A stretch of 64,000 bases of DNA, taken from assembly GCA_013396995.1 (NCBI GenBank), contig VWZP01008346.1, forward strand, positions 441,874 through 505,873, in the 5' to 3' direction. This document shows positions 53,189 to 64,000 of the stretch, in pieces (the first letter of the stretch is position 1; every line of letters begins with the position of its first letter). The stretch is from Dicaeum eximium (Eukaryota; Chordata; Aves; Passeriformes; Dicaeidae). The notes beneath the pieces were generated by a model. That model was not told the DNA's origin and did not search any database. It saw nothing but the letters and a program-made list of their open reading frames with translations. The position numbers and the translations under genes were made by a program.

Positions 53189-53279
53189 AATGCTGAAACC
53201 AAGGTGGAGGAAGCAGCTAAGGAGAGTCCAAAAGCAGCCAGACTAACACAGCAGTCATCAGAGGATAATGAAGTATTTG
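53189..53279 (+). CDS. MBP: Golli-MBP, second coding exon (30 codons plus 1 base)
   Basis: The exon follows acceptor TTTTACAG and continues the phase-0 frame from the 23800 exon. It starts NAETKVEEAAKES, passes PKAARLTQQ and ends SSEDNEVF plus the first base of a Gly codon, before donor GTGAGT at 53280. The SEDNEVFG segment is a hallmark of Golli-MBP just before the long acidic and basic Golli exon. The middle is rich in Ala, Glu and Lys and much less conserved; by my recollection the bird exon is one residue longer than the human one. The phase-1 end means the next exon must supply two bases of the Gly codon. No sequence matching the following Golli exon (the DPKNAW and RLFSRDAP region of mammals) was found up to 64000, so it is downstream. 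Confidence 0.9.
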
Positions 53280-53938
53280 GTGAGTTACTACAGAAAGTGG
53301 AAAATGTTATTTGATGTGTTAGTACAAAGAGAATTCCCACAAAGGTGTAGTGATCTACTTAATGTTGATGTACAGCATTTGAGTGGAGGCTGTACAGTCC
53401 CACAAAGACCTGGAAAGATGGAGGAAAGGACCAAGAAGAAAACAAACCGGGATCAGCGGTCTAAAAAAAATCATCTCCGAGGAGAAGAAAGATTGAATCC
53501 AAGTGTTCAACAAAATTAAAGGTCTATGCAGTAAGGGAAAATAAACTTTTCTCCGTATGTGATGGAGAGGATAAGCAGCAAATTCTTAAAGCTGCAAAAA
53601 GAAAGATGTGATCAAATGTCAGGAAGGGAAATACAGGAACAAACACTAAAGCATTGTGATACATCATCTGGAAAGTGTGCAAATTCATCATTTCAGGCCT
53701 TGAAAAACAGGTTAGACAAGTAACTGTCTAAACTGATGTAATCATCTTGTGCCAGAAGGATAGACTGGATTGACCTTTGAGAATTCTTGGAGGCCTCGAT
53801 TTTAAATGAGCTTCTCTTGGTATTTTTCTGTGAATCCTTTCCCTGCTCTCCATATAAGTCTTGCTGATATTTTTATTATTTAATCTGAAAGCCACATTTG
53901 ACCTTTTCTTCTGCACTGACTTTTGGAAAAGAGACAGA

Positions 53939-54150
53939 GAATCAGAATATGTTGAGTTGGAAGGAACCCATCAGGATCATTGAGTCCAACTCCTAGGCCT
54001 GCACAGAGCACCCCAAAAATAACAGCATGTGCCTAAGATTATTGTCCACACACTTCTTGAACTCTCTCAGGCTTGGTGCTGTGAGTACTTCCCGTCAGAG
54101 CCTGTTCCAGTGCCCAAACACCTGCTGGGTGAAGAACCTTTTTCCTGATA
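53939..54150 (-). mobile_element. CR1 LINE, 3' end copy
   Basis: Left end 'GAATCAGAATATGTTGAGTT' and 'GGAAGGAACCCATCAGGATC' is a reverse-complement CR1 3' terminus. It continues in family order through 'ATTGAGTCCAACTCCTAGGC', 'CTTCTTGAACTCTCTCAGGC' and 'CACCTGCTGGGTGAAGAACC' to TTTTTCCTGA. It is 5'-truncated, non-coding, and lies 660 bases inside the intron after the second coding exon. Confidence 0.9.
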
Positions 54151-55201
54151 AGGGAAACCTTATTATTACAACTTCAGGTTGATTTTATGCTAATAGAACT
54201 CCAATAAAGAAGCAGTAGTCTAACATTAATGCAGGAGAGGTTAGGGCAAGGCTGATCATGTGAATGTTAATAAGGCTGACTAACTTGAAAACTTCTGGGT
54301 GAGTGAAATATTTTTGAAGTAAAGATTTCTTTTCTTTCAACATACAAAAGGAATAGAGCATGAGTAATTAATAATTAGTCTTTCTTACTATATATGAAAA
54401 CCATTTAAACTGGTTTTGTTTAAAATCATCTTTTCTCAGTGGGATAATACAGTGTGATTGGCACATGAACCTGAATTCCTGGTATGAATATTTCCAACAC
54501 TGATCATATAGTGCCAGCATCTAATGAATCCAAAAGTGGACTTTAGAACTAGCTTTCAACTTTGTTAAGTGGGTGCTGAGGCTGTTTCGTCACTTTTTTG
54601 CCATTTGCTCTGCTCTGTTTGCAGTAGATCCAGTATTACTGGTTGTAAAGCCCCATGGCAGGGTGTAATGTACATCTCAAACTGTGTCCTTTCTCAGTGC
54701 AGCTCTCCTGTTTTCGTTCTGTGAGAAGGGTGGAGACAGCAAAGCAAGGAGATCTCCATCTGCCTCCATCTGCCAGCAAAATCTCAGGCATTTAAACCTT
54801 CTGTATATTTTGATCACTACTCCCCTGTACCAGTGAGCTAGCCCAGTTAGTCAAGCCTGGGTTCTGTGTGGGAACTGTGAGTTTGAAAATGGGGATTAAG
54901 CATGAAGTTCACTGTTGGTAGGTTTAAACTCACCATCCAGTGATCCATACCCTGGATCAACAAATTCTTTAACTAATTGAACAAAGTCAACATGCAGTGT
55001 TCTAAGCTAGTGATTTACTAACAAACTACTAAATATTTCCATGTTCCAAATCTGTAAACTGAGCTGGTTATCTATAAGACACTGATCAGCCTTTCATAAC
55101 TCAACACAACAAGGGGGAAAATTTCTTTCCAACTCCAAAACCAGTCAGACTACAGTATCTTATATCAACCCTCCTACCACTTTGCAAATGACAGTCTGGG
55201 A

Positions 55202-55217
55202 TTTTTTTTTTTTTTTT
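55202..55217. repeat. Poly-T run (16 T)
   Basis: Homopolymer of 16 T followed by TTT-rich sequence. No associated retroposon body on the complementary strand was recognised. Confidence 0.9.
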
Positions 55218-55734
55218 AATTTTAAGATTAGGTCAAAATGGGGGTAAAAAAAGGAAGTATGGTGCAAATGGAGTCTGTAATCTTCTTTTACGCTGGTCAA
55301 TTGAGTAAATCAGAGTGGACTGAAGGTGCAAATGAAACCACTGTAGTAACAATCAGGGAGAATATTTTGATAGATACAAGTTTCATGTTGTCTTGAGAAT
55401 GACTGCTGTATATGCCTTTCCCTGCAGTTCTTAAAATACTCTTACATCTTATAGGGATAAAGGATAAGCTAGAAGCAGTTTTTCCTAGGTGAGTTATTTG
55501 TTGCTCTGTGACTGAAATGATTACAGACCCTGCTCAGTTGTTCTCCTTCCCGCTTGATCTGTTTCAAGCTGTCCCTCATTTCTTTCTTTCCTTTTTCCCC
55601 AGTGATGCTAATTATACCAAGCATCAAGTATGCACCAATAGTCGGTTAATTTATAGCTCCAGCTTTGCCTACAATCCCTCTTCTGAAGAATTTTTAATAG
55701 CCTCCAGCCTCTTTGAGCGGCTGCAGCTCAGCCT

Positions 55735-56105
55735 TCCTTTTTCACGGAGATCACTCTCTTCCGTGCCTTACTTATTTTCCGCAGCGATCCCTTCCCGCAG
55801 GTGTGTCTGGGCAGTGCCTGTCCCTGCAGGGAGGGCAGCAGAGCAGCCCGGCCCGGAGCCGCTTTGCGGAGGGGCAGCGCCCCCGCCTCTCCCGTCCCGG
55901 TGCGCAGCCGGGAGCAGCCGTGTCCCGGCCCCGAGGGCTGTCCTGTCCTCGGCGCTGAGCCACCCGGGGGCAGCAGCTGCCAGCCCCTGGCAGCCACCAG
56001 GGCGCCCACACTGCCAGGGCCAGGGCTCTTCAGCAGAGGAGACAGAGATCTCTCGATTCGTGCTTGTCTCCTCACCCTCCAGGGTTAGTGTTGGCGTGGA
56101 CCAGG
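55735..56105. promoter_or_regulatory. Intragenic CpG island, candidate alternative promoter or enhancer
   Basis: An isolated GC-rich, CpG-dense block (core about 55790-56035) inside otherwise AT-rich intron, 2.5 kb after the second Golli coding exon. It is unlike any repeat consensus I recognise. Open frames cover it on both strands (up to 224 codons at 55508-56182 on the + strand), but the frames on all strands are similarly open, as expected for GC-rich DNA, and the 224-codon frame has no recognisable domain. MBP is known in mammals to use more than one start region (Golli and classical), so an internal start site is plausible. That is inference; no TATA box or other defining element was located. 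Confidence 0.55.
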
Positions 56106-56517
56106 TGACGATAATGACTTTTCAGGATAAGGGAGCTCTCTCTGCTGTCTACACAAGATACCTGATGAACTGTTCCATTTGAATTTGGCAGGGTTTTTTT
56201 TGAAAATGCTTCCTTTCAGGGTAAATGTGGTTTCTGCAGTCCCTATCAGCTGAGTCCAGTTTTGGAGGCAGACATGTTATTATTGATTGAAAATATCACG
56301 ATGGTAAGGAACCAAGTGTGGGGTTCTCTTTCAAGTCTGCTAGACCTGGTAGCATTCTTTGTAGATTCAAGCAGGGTTTGATCCAGTACTGTAAAAGGAC
56401 ACTTGTGAACACACATAAATGTTTTCGTTTTCCTGTTGTTCTTCTCTGTATAGGTTAGATTTGGGAATTACCATTCCAGAAGGCTTTTTTGCATTTCTCT
56501 TTAATGTTTATTTTTAG

Positions 56518-56594
56518 ACTGGGCTATAGATGAAATGATCTTGCCAACGACGAAGCCAAATCGTACCAGCTGCTTTATGAAACAAACAAGTCAG
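56518..56594 (+). other. Possible cryptic or alternative exon (77 bp)
   Basis: A T-rich tract ending TTTATTTTTAG precedes 56518, and the segment ends CAG before GTGTGT at 56595, giving a believable acceptor and donor. One frame is open throughout (WAIDEMILPTTKPNRTSC, then FMKQTSQ) and is entered in phase 1, which matches the second coding exon. The length is not a multiple of three, so inclusion would shift the downstream frame. Three CpGs survive in an AT-rich setting, which suggests constraint. It does not match known Golli exons that I recall. It could be a non-coding exon of a transcript from the CpG island 0.4 kb upstream, or chance. Confidence 0.25.
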
Positions 56595-57338
56595 GTGTGT
56601 CTGATGTTTCAGAGAGCTAATTCTCAAAGGCAGTGACCTTTCTGTACAGGAGGCTGGAGTGGAGAAATGGAGCAGAAGCGTAAGGGTATTGGGAGAGAAA
56701 AGGCATCACAGTGATGGCATTTGCAACTATGCAATTCTGAATTGACAAGAGTTAGTTTTGTTTGCCCTTTGAAAGGATTTTCTTGTGGCACCCAACAGAG
56801 TTCTGTTGTCTGATATATACTGAATATGCATCTGTGGTGTGGAGCTAGAATGTCTTGCTCGCTACTAACTTCTGTTGAACTTGCACGTAGTCAACATGGT
56901 CTGTGTTGCAACCAGTATGTAGTCAGAAAAGGATTGTGAATTGCATCTCAGTCCAAGGAGGAGAAGAAAATTGCTGGCTGTGGTTCTGTGCATTTAAAGA
57001 AAGGGGTCAGGAGGGTGCTCTTAGCTTTACTTACAGAGAATGTTTTCAGAAGTTGATTTGATCCCATGCTACTCTACAGCTGTCAGGCAGGAGCAGGGAG
57101 GAAAGCTGCCTGTCATTCTGACCACTGGAAGGATTGTACCTTCCTTTCTTTGGTGCAACCCCTATTACATTAACCTGGAAAATGACAAATGCAGATTTTT
57201 AATTATACCTTATTTTTTTTTCCGTAGGGTTGAATTAGCATAAAATTACGAGCAAGACGTTTTTGTAGGGGAAGCTGTTGTATTTTGTGCATTCCCCTTT
57301 CTGATGGCAATGAAAGTCGAAGTGTGCTAACTTTTCGT

Positions 57339-57560
57339 AATAGAATCATGGAATAGTTTGAGTTGGAAGAGACCTTTGAAAGCCACTTAGTCCTAACCCT
57401 CTGCCATGGGCATGGACACAAATTAAATCTGCTTGCTCAGAACCCTGTCCAGCATCACCTTGGCTGTTTCTAGGGATGAGGCATCCACTACCTCCGTGGG
57501 TAACCAGCTCCAGTGTTTTACCACTCTCAGGGTAAAAAACATCTCCCTTAGGAAGACAAA
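57339..57560 (-). mobile_element. CR1 LINE, 3' end copy (different subfamily from the others)
   Basis: Left end 'AATAGAATCATGGAATAGTT' and 'TGAGTTGGAAGAGACCTTTG' is a reverse-complement CR1 3' terminus. The following modules ('AACCCTCTGCCATGGGCATG', 'CCTGTCCAGCATCACCTTGG', 'GGCATCCACTACCTCCGTGG') differ from the copies at 35.9 and 53.9 kb and suggest another CR1 subfamily. It is 5'-truncated and non-coding. Confidence 0.88.
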
Positions 57561-57689
57561 GTACGACTTTTCAAACTCAAGGGTTTCCTTTTTTATCTGG
57601 TAGATAAGGTCTAAAATTGTATCTGGATGTTTTTCTTCTGGCTTAGAGCTTTCCAGGGATCCATGCTGTGGGCCTGGAGTTGTACTGTG

Positions 57690-57825
57690 AGGTGTTGGGT
57701 TTTTGTTGTTGTATGGGTTTGGTGGTGGGGTTTTGTGCTTTGGTTATTTGTTGTTGATGGGGGTTTTTTGTTTGGTTGGTTTTGGTTTTCGGTTTGTTTG
57801 TTCTTTGGGGTTTTTTTACTAAAAA
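57690..57825. repeat. G/T-rich low-complexity block
   Basis: Irregular GGTTTT, GTTGTTG and TTTGGTT runs with almost no A or C on the + strand, just right of the CR1 copy ending near 57560. The Gln/Asn/Pro/Thr/Lys-rich minus-strand frames over it are artefacts of composition. Confidence 0.8.
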
Positions 57826-59339
57826 GAGGCGAAATGAACACTTTTTCCCCTCTAAAAGGAGAGATCCTATTGTAGAGCTTTTGCAGCACCATCTGCCTTT
57901 CTGCTGTTTCAAATTACAGTACTAGGTACGTCCTGAGGTATCTTTTTGTGTGCAGAGCTCAGAGGTACAGCCAGAAAATGTATATTCAGCACAATTCCAC
58001 GGTGACCCTGACTCACCCCAGTTCTTGCTTAGGCTGATGCCTGCTGCTGTGTCCCACGCAGATTGTCCTGTGGGGAGTTGTGCAAACCCACACAGGATGA
58101 ACAGCTTCTCTCTCCATGAGACTTCCATCTGTAGTGGTTTGACAGTGGGTCTTCCTTAACATGGTCCTACTGCATCCAAACATAGGAATTTTTGGATGCT
58201 GTGTATTGAATGCCAAATTGCTTTTTTTGGTTGTGGGGGTTTTTGGGGTTTTTTTTATAAAGTTTGTCTTAGAAAATGAGAGAGTTTGTACTCTGGTCTT
58301 ACAGAATATCCTGACAAAGCTGGGAATGTAAATTATTGTATGTTACATCTGTAAAGATGTCACTCTTTTCCTGCACCCATTTTTGTTTTTTGATTCTTGC
58401 TTAAAAAAGGGAGGGGGCAGAATGTGAAGGGAGGAGCTGGTAGGCAGAAGGCCTTTATCAGGAGGTGATGCAGTCCTGTCAGGAGCTGGCTAAAAGCTGA
58501 GGGTTATTGCAGTTCAGTGACCTTACTGGGAAGCTTCTTTCCTTGTAAACACAATCAATTGTGGAACACAAGCTATGACTTTAATGCAAAATAATGGCAA
58601 GCTTACAGAAAAAAAAAATCAATCTGGTGAGACAGCAAATGGTTCTAAAATAGGTGTTATTACCGTGGTGCAGTTATTTCCTCTTGCCTGAGAGGCAAAT
58701 GGGAGAATTTAGTGTCCTGTTGGTTTTCATTACAAGCTAAGTAATGATTCTGGTTTTCCAGCTATCCACATATTTCCACTTTCCCTAACCTTCTTTTCTT
58801 TTCCCAGTATCTTGCAAGACTTGGCCTGTCTGCTTTCATCCAGAGAACAGTGGTTTATCAAAATTACAACAGCAACCGTGGATTAGCCTTCTGAGGTGGA
58901 AAGAATAGATTTATATTTTAATAAAAGACCCGTTTGCTATTTTTGGTGCAAGTTGTTGGGTCTCAGAGGTACGGCTCACAGCTTTCCCTTTTTGGTGTGG
59001 TATTTCATGCCCACCTGCAGATCATTTTTTTAGGGAAAGGGCTGGATCTTGTGTTCCTTACGTATAATAAAGTGGTTTTTGCAAACTGCATGTAGTTTTT
59101 ACATATGGACAAGTGAAGCTGAATGCTGGAGAAGTGCTGTGGTGGAAATGGACCTGTAGGAGTCCAGAGGCAGCAGCTGGCCAGCTGGTAGGATTTTTTG
59201 TTATTTTAAAGTTTGAAGGTTTTTATAAAGTATAGATATTTTCCACTTCTACATTAGTTCTCTGGTTGGTTTGGTTGCGGTTCATTTTTTTCTTTACTTA
59301 AAAGTAGCATTCAAACATTATTTATTTCCTGGCAGCAGT

Positions 59340-60380
59340 CTGATGCTTTAAACAGTAATGGTAGCTCTTGGACATCTAATTAGTTAATATGCCATTAATT
59401 AATTGATGTAGTGTTTTATGGTAGCATCATCTAAATCTTATGATTATCTTTGGCATGCTATTGATGTTTGCTGCAAAATTAGTGTACAAGCATGTAAGGG
59501 CATTTTAACAACTCCTATTTGGTACGATTTTTCTTTTTTTTTTTCTTTTACTTGTGTGTACCACATGGAAACAACATACATAACAGGGGTCAGGGTTTTT
59601 CTAATATCATAGGGAATGGATTTATTTCTTGGATCATTAGCACAGGCGTGGAGCTGAGACAGTTATGCCTGCTGTATTTTTAGCTGTGGTGGGCTGTGCT
59701 TGCTGTAATTAATCAGCACATTAACAATAAATTACTTATTCATTATTTTAATGCCTGCTATACCGTGTACAAGAGCTGGTGATTTTTTTCCCCTTGTTTA
59801 TTCAGTAAATGTGAGTCTGTGTGCAAGATGGGGGGAAGCACAATAGGCATTTACCACCCCATTGTTACCCGGACCAAGCGTTGTATCCAAATGTAAAAGT
59901 GAGGGTCGCCAAGAGTGGTCTAATGTCGCATGTTGCTGGGTGTTGATATGAGGCTCTTGGCTAATCAGCTAGCCATGAAACAAATTACTCCTTTCCCAGT
60001 GTATTTTGCCATCCTTGTCCTGTTAGCAGGCAGCAGCCCAAGAGAGTATTCTGTGCACACAGAAGTCCTTAGTGTTCTCTGTCACTGATTCTCATGTACC
60101 ATCCACTTGGGTTAAGGCAGGATTTTATCTGTAAATGAATTAAAAGTGCTTCTGAAAGATCCTTATTTTGGGGAAAGGAGTTGAAATGTTGCTCTTGTCC
60201 CATTTCCAATTTTTTTTGAGGCTGAATAACCGCTCAGTTCTGGTTTTAGTGAAAGAAGAAGCAGAATAGTTCTCTGTGGGCCAACCACTCTTCTGTCGGG
60301 TTAGCTGAAACAGATGTTGTCATTAAACTTTAATTACAACATGACTCACTTTTTAATGCAGTGGCTAGAAGAGAACTAGA
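59340..60380. promoter_or_regulatory. Candidate conserved non-coding block with homeodomain- and SOX-type motifs
   Basis: Clusters of TAATTA/ATTAAT cores occur at about 59376-59405, 59707-59755 and 60320-60345. SOX-type ACAAT/ATTGT words occur at about 59724 and 59863, and several CpGs are retained at 59871-59930 in an AT-rich context. No repeat or coding signal explains it. The features are typical of vertebrate conserved enhancers, but AT-rich DNA gives such motifs by chance, so this is a suggestion only. Confidence 0.25.
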
Positions 60381-63300
60381 AGGAGTTTTTGTACCATACA
60401 TTAGGATAATGTGAAAACAGCAGCTAAGATTGATAATACTTCTGTGTATTTAAAAAAAAAAATAGGAAAGCCATCAACTTGGGCTTCCTGCATGACACAA
60501 ACTATGGAATTTCATTATGTAACTTCTCGATAAAATCCTTAATAGGCAGTTTGAGCCAGAATAATGTCCTATTGCAAAAATGGTACTAAAGCAGTGAATT
60601 CTCCTGAGGCTTTAAGCAGTCAGTTACCCTGGTTAGAAGCATTTTCTTGATGGTCTGGACCCCATAATCGCCTCTGATTGTGTGTCTGGCCTCCATTAGG
60701 CTGCCCATAGCACACATGAAAGACATATCCAAACCCAGATTTTTTCTTCCCTGAATGCAGAAGACAGAAACCAGGGGAAAATGAGGATACAGAGGTAAAC
60801 ATCTTGCCCTCATAAATACAGTAGGTCAATGCTTAGTTGATGCTTCCCATGCAGTGTGCTGTCAAACAGGTGAAATTCCAATTCCTTGCCAGGATCTGGT
60901 GGGCCTAAAAAATTCTGGGTTGTATTTCTTAATGATACTTCCCACTCACACCCCCTTTAAGTAATGTTTACTCATGATACTGTAATTATCTCTACTGACT
61001 TTTCCAAAATTATAAAGGCAGTGAATTGACAGTGAATTTTGATTAAAAATCAAAAATCCATTGACTTGTCCTTGCAACACTAAAGAGTAGGTCTAGAGTG
61101 TGGAAAAACCTGGGGATTTTCTTATGTTCAGGTTGATGTCCAAAGAGTATGGAAGGGCAGGGAGAGAGCCACTGTAGCTGCATCCTCTTGTCCAGCAGCA
61201 GTTCTGCAAAAATATCAGCTTGGGTGTGTGGTGGGTGTAGCTCTGGAAGGAGAGCCAAGCAGCAAAAATCCCACTGTGAAAGGGTTATGGCAGCAGAGAA
61301 CGACAACAAACACCCCATGCAAGCTGTTTTGTTGGCGACCCTGACAAAATATTTTTATTCCTATGCTGGAATTAATCTAAATTGTGCTTCAGCCCCATGT
61401 ATGGCATTTGCAGCTGTGTCCACAAGGCTGAAAATGAATCTGATGGTGGTGGAGAGTGAATGCAAGAAGGATTACACAGCATTTGAATGAGTGAATGAAA
61501 ATTTGCAGGACTTGGCATCTGTCAGTGTCCCCTTGGCAATCCCATCGCTGTCCCCTGGAGCTCTGTGAAACTCCAGGGCTCCAGTACCATGTCAGGCAGG
61601 AAATCCAATCCATACTTGAAGCTGTGGCTTTCTGTTACGCATTTGTTCGAGAAGGCTGACTGTGGTTTGGCTTAACTCCTTCAAATACATGGCTGGGCAG
61701 CACTTGTGCAGTAGCTCATTTTTAGGGGTGGGACAGTGGCCCTTTAAGTGCTGACAAGGAGGAACAGAGCAGAAATTCACATCTGAGATAATCCATTTTT
61801 GATGAGGAAAATAGAAGTGAAAAGGACTAGTATTTACTGGTGTGCACACACTGGTACTTGTACAGAAACATCCTGGTGGCGACAAGACTGCAGTCGCTCA
61901 CAAGCCTTGCAGAGAGCAGAGAACAGCCATGATAATGCTGCTCTTTATTTCCAGGGCTGTTCAGAGCAGGCTCCCTCTCTAGAGCCTTCCCTCTGCTTCC
62001 CTTCCCTGTTGCCGATGAAAAGCTTGGCCTTCTCCAGTCCTTTTAATAGTGCCCCTTAATTAGAAGGAAACATTTTTATACTGGATACAAATATTTCCAT
62101 CAAAACAGCAACTTTAAATTAGTTTGAGTGATTTCTAGTAGCTGTCATCTATTGTGAATTTTTTTTTCCTTTTTGGTAGTTCTTGCTGTAAAATCTTAAA
62201 ATTCTGCTGTGCATCATATTAATCTGCTACAGGAGGACTGCAGTAAAAGTAAGCATTCTAAAGACTAAACTCAGTTGTTTAAACACATGCATGGACTGAG
62301 AAAAAATAATTCTAAAGATGTTTATCTCAAGTGACTTCAATAGAAACAGTGTACAGATAAAAGAAATTCATAGGAGTTCTCATTTCTGTTCTGAAATATC
62401 TGTAGTAGGATTTTCTTTTAACCTTCACTTGTGGAAAAGTGAATGAATGGGTTCTGAAACAAAAGTGATAGGTTTTGGAACACTTAACTAAGCCACCATG
62501 TGATGTTACAATAAAGAGACTTCATTTCATTGAACTCAGTGGAGACAAAATGAAAATATTGATGCTTCTAAAATAAATACTTGACATTTGACAAACTGTT
62601 CCTTCTTTGAAATAAGCCTGCTTCCCTGGATGTTTATAAGGATGTGGTGACTCTGTTTACCTTGATGGGACCTCCTGCTTCTTCAGCACAGCAACTCTGT
62701 GATTTTAGCAGAGCCATGCAGTGGTTCTGTCCGAGTTCCTGCCAAGGCTGTGGTTATGCCCAAGTTCCTACTGAGGAAGATGCTGATCTGTGGTGCCTGA
62801 AGGCATCAGCTCAGCCAGCAGGTTTGAGAGAGTTGTCTTTCACGTCAGGCATTGAATGTGCCTCTGGGGCAGCTTCAGGCAGGCAGATATTTCCATTTTC
62901 TGGTCTCCTGATGTCTTGCAGCCCAAAGCCAAACAGGAGGAGTAGATAATTTTATTCCGAAACGGATGGGCCAAGTTTTAATTGCAGTTTTGACATTCAT
63001 TGCGAGGAGAGAACTGAATTTTTTAGAAAGCCTTTTTGGGCAGGATTAGGTATAGACATGATAAATTTTTGCCACCTTTTGCTTCACTTATTCATAAAAT
63101 GCACAAGTATGTAATTTTTTTTAAGGTAAGACTATGGCAGGAGCAGGCAGAAGTGTTATTCTGGTCTCTATTACTTACTTTCAGGCTGTCTTTTGTTTTG
63201 TGTACCATGTTCACTCTTGTGTAAAAACTGGCCATCCTTAAAGTGGTCACAAAGTCACCCTCTTGTTTGGCCTTCAGATTTTATTGCTGTCGTATCTTCA

Positions 63301-64000
63301 TTCCTTCTGCATTTGTCAACATAGGAAATCTGTTACAAAATAGACAATAGATATGTGGATACCAATTATATAACAAGCCTGAGTGCCCTAGTCAGCATTA
63401 AATAAAAATTCTGAAAGTTTATTTATTTTATTTGCCAAAATTTCTTGAAATTATTTTACTGCTCTATTTCAGAATATAAAATTCCCATATGAAGATCTGA
63501 AGGCAAATTTGTTTCAAGATTCATGCTTGAAATAAAACCCAAAACAAAAAACTGTTAAGACCCCTGAAAAACGAGAGCTTCCCTCTTCTTTTTCCACCAA
63601 ATTTTTCCACCTTTGCTTAGAGGGATCAGTGGCTGGCCAGCATTATCATGAGCTGCACAGCCTACAGAGGGACAATTGTAAGTGAAAATTAATAGAGGAA
63701 CTTCTCTAGGTTCCAGTAGAATTAGAACATGCATTAACATTTCAAAATACTACCTAGATTTTGACTGAGATATTTTGGTGGGTCTGGGCTTAAAGTGAAA
63801 ACCAGAAGATTGGGCAAAATAACTGTTTGTTACTTTTCCCTCTGATAAAGTCCCCTAGGTTCCAGCAGAGAGATGTGACTTCTTTATGCCACCAACAATA
63901 AATGGGGCATCTATTTTAAAATCAGTGCTCACCTGATTGTAGTAATTTGTATTTAGTGGACTGTTTTCAGGGTGTGGGCTGGAGTGATCAGGGAGGTTAA

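Larger units (their letters stand above)
53280..64000 (+). other. MBP: Start of the next Golli-MBP intron (incomplete in window)
   Basis: Begins at donor GTGAGT after the second coding exon and runs off the window end. It contains CR1 fragments at 53939-54150 and 57339-57560, a poly-T run at 55202-55217, an internal CpG island at about 55735-56105, a possible splice-bounded exon at 56518-56594, G/T-rich low-complexity blocks at about 57690-57825 and 58215-58262, and a block of homeodomain- and SOX-type motifs at about 59340-60380. From 60400 to 64000 I see nothing I can name; the 60-110-codon frames there look like chance. Confidence 0.8.

Noticed and set aside
57611..57912. Minus-strand frames rich in Gln, Asn, Thr, Pro and Lys
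   Set aside because: They are the translation of a G/T-rich low-complexity tract, not a prion-like or real coding region.
53280..64000. Next Golli coding exon or classical MBP exon 1 within the window
   Set aside because: I searched by eye for the expected protein segments (DPKNAW, RLFSRDAP, QKRPSQRHGSKYL) in all + frames and found none; they must be downstream.
1..64000. CRISPR arrays, operons, phage or other prokaryotic systems
   Set aside because: No regularly spaced repeats, no gene clusters and no bacterial-type coding density; the sequence is vertebrate intronic DNA.

Overview
The window is vertebrate nuclear DNA, almost certainly from a bird and probably a passerine (songbird). The evidence is a compact GC-rich CpG island opening a long AT-rich, intron-dominated region; many 5'-truncated CR1 LINE fragments with the typical avian 3' end; and one tRNA-Ile-derived SINE with a CR1 tail, resembling the TguSINE1 type described in passerines. 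No prokaryotic gene organisation is present: almost all open frames are short chance ORFs in introns.

One gene is recognisable. Two short exons on the + strand encode the start of the Golli form of myelin basic protein (MBP). The ATG exon (23727-23800) gives MGNHVGKREHSTEKSAK. The next exon (53189-53279) gives 30 further codons ending in the diagnostic SSEDNEVF(G) segment. Both have good splice sites and compatible phases. The CpG island at 1-830 is the likely Golli promoter and non-coding first exon. The later Golli exon, the classical MBP promoter and the classical MBP exons were not found and should lie beyond base 64000.

Layout: 1-830 CpG island, probably already cut at the window edge; about 830-23726 first intron, with an old CR1 at 7.9-8.8 kb, a very old L3/CR1-like relic at 13.6-14.0 kb and a perfect 50-bp tandem duplication at 22.4 kb; 23727-23800 ATG exon; 23801-53188 a 29.4-kb intron carrying most of the repeats (CR1 pieces at 35.9-36.3, 38.1-38.7, 39.6-39.9 and 42.6-43.0 kb, an LTR fragment at 41.4 kb, a SINE at 47.1 kb); 53189-53279 second coding exon; 53280-64000 the start of the next intron, with CR1 copies at 53.9 and 57.3 kb.

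The most interesting unexplained signal is a second CpG island inside the gene (about 55.74-56.10 kb). A possible splice-bounded exon follows 0.4 kb downstream (56518-56594), and a block of CpG-retaining, homeodomain/SOX-motif-rich sequence lies at 59.3-60.4 kb. Together they could mark an internal promoter or enhancer of the Golli/MBP unit. No wholly new biological system could be supported. Repeat identities rest on recognising family consensus sequences by eye, not on a database search.
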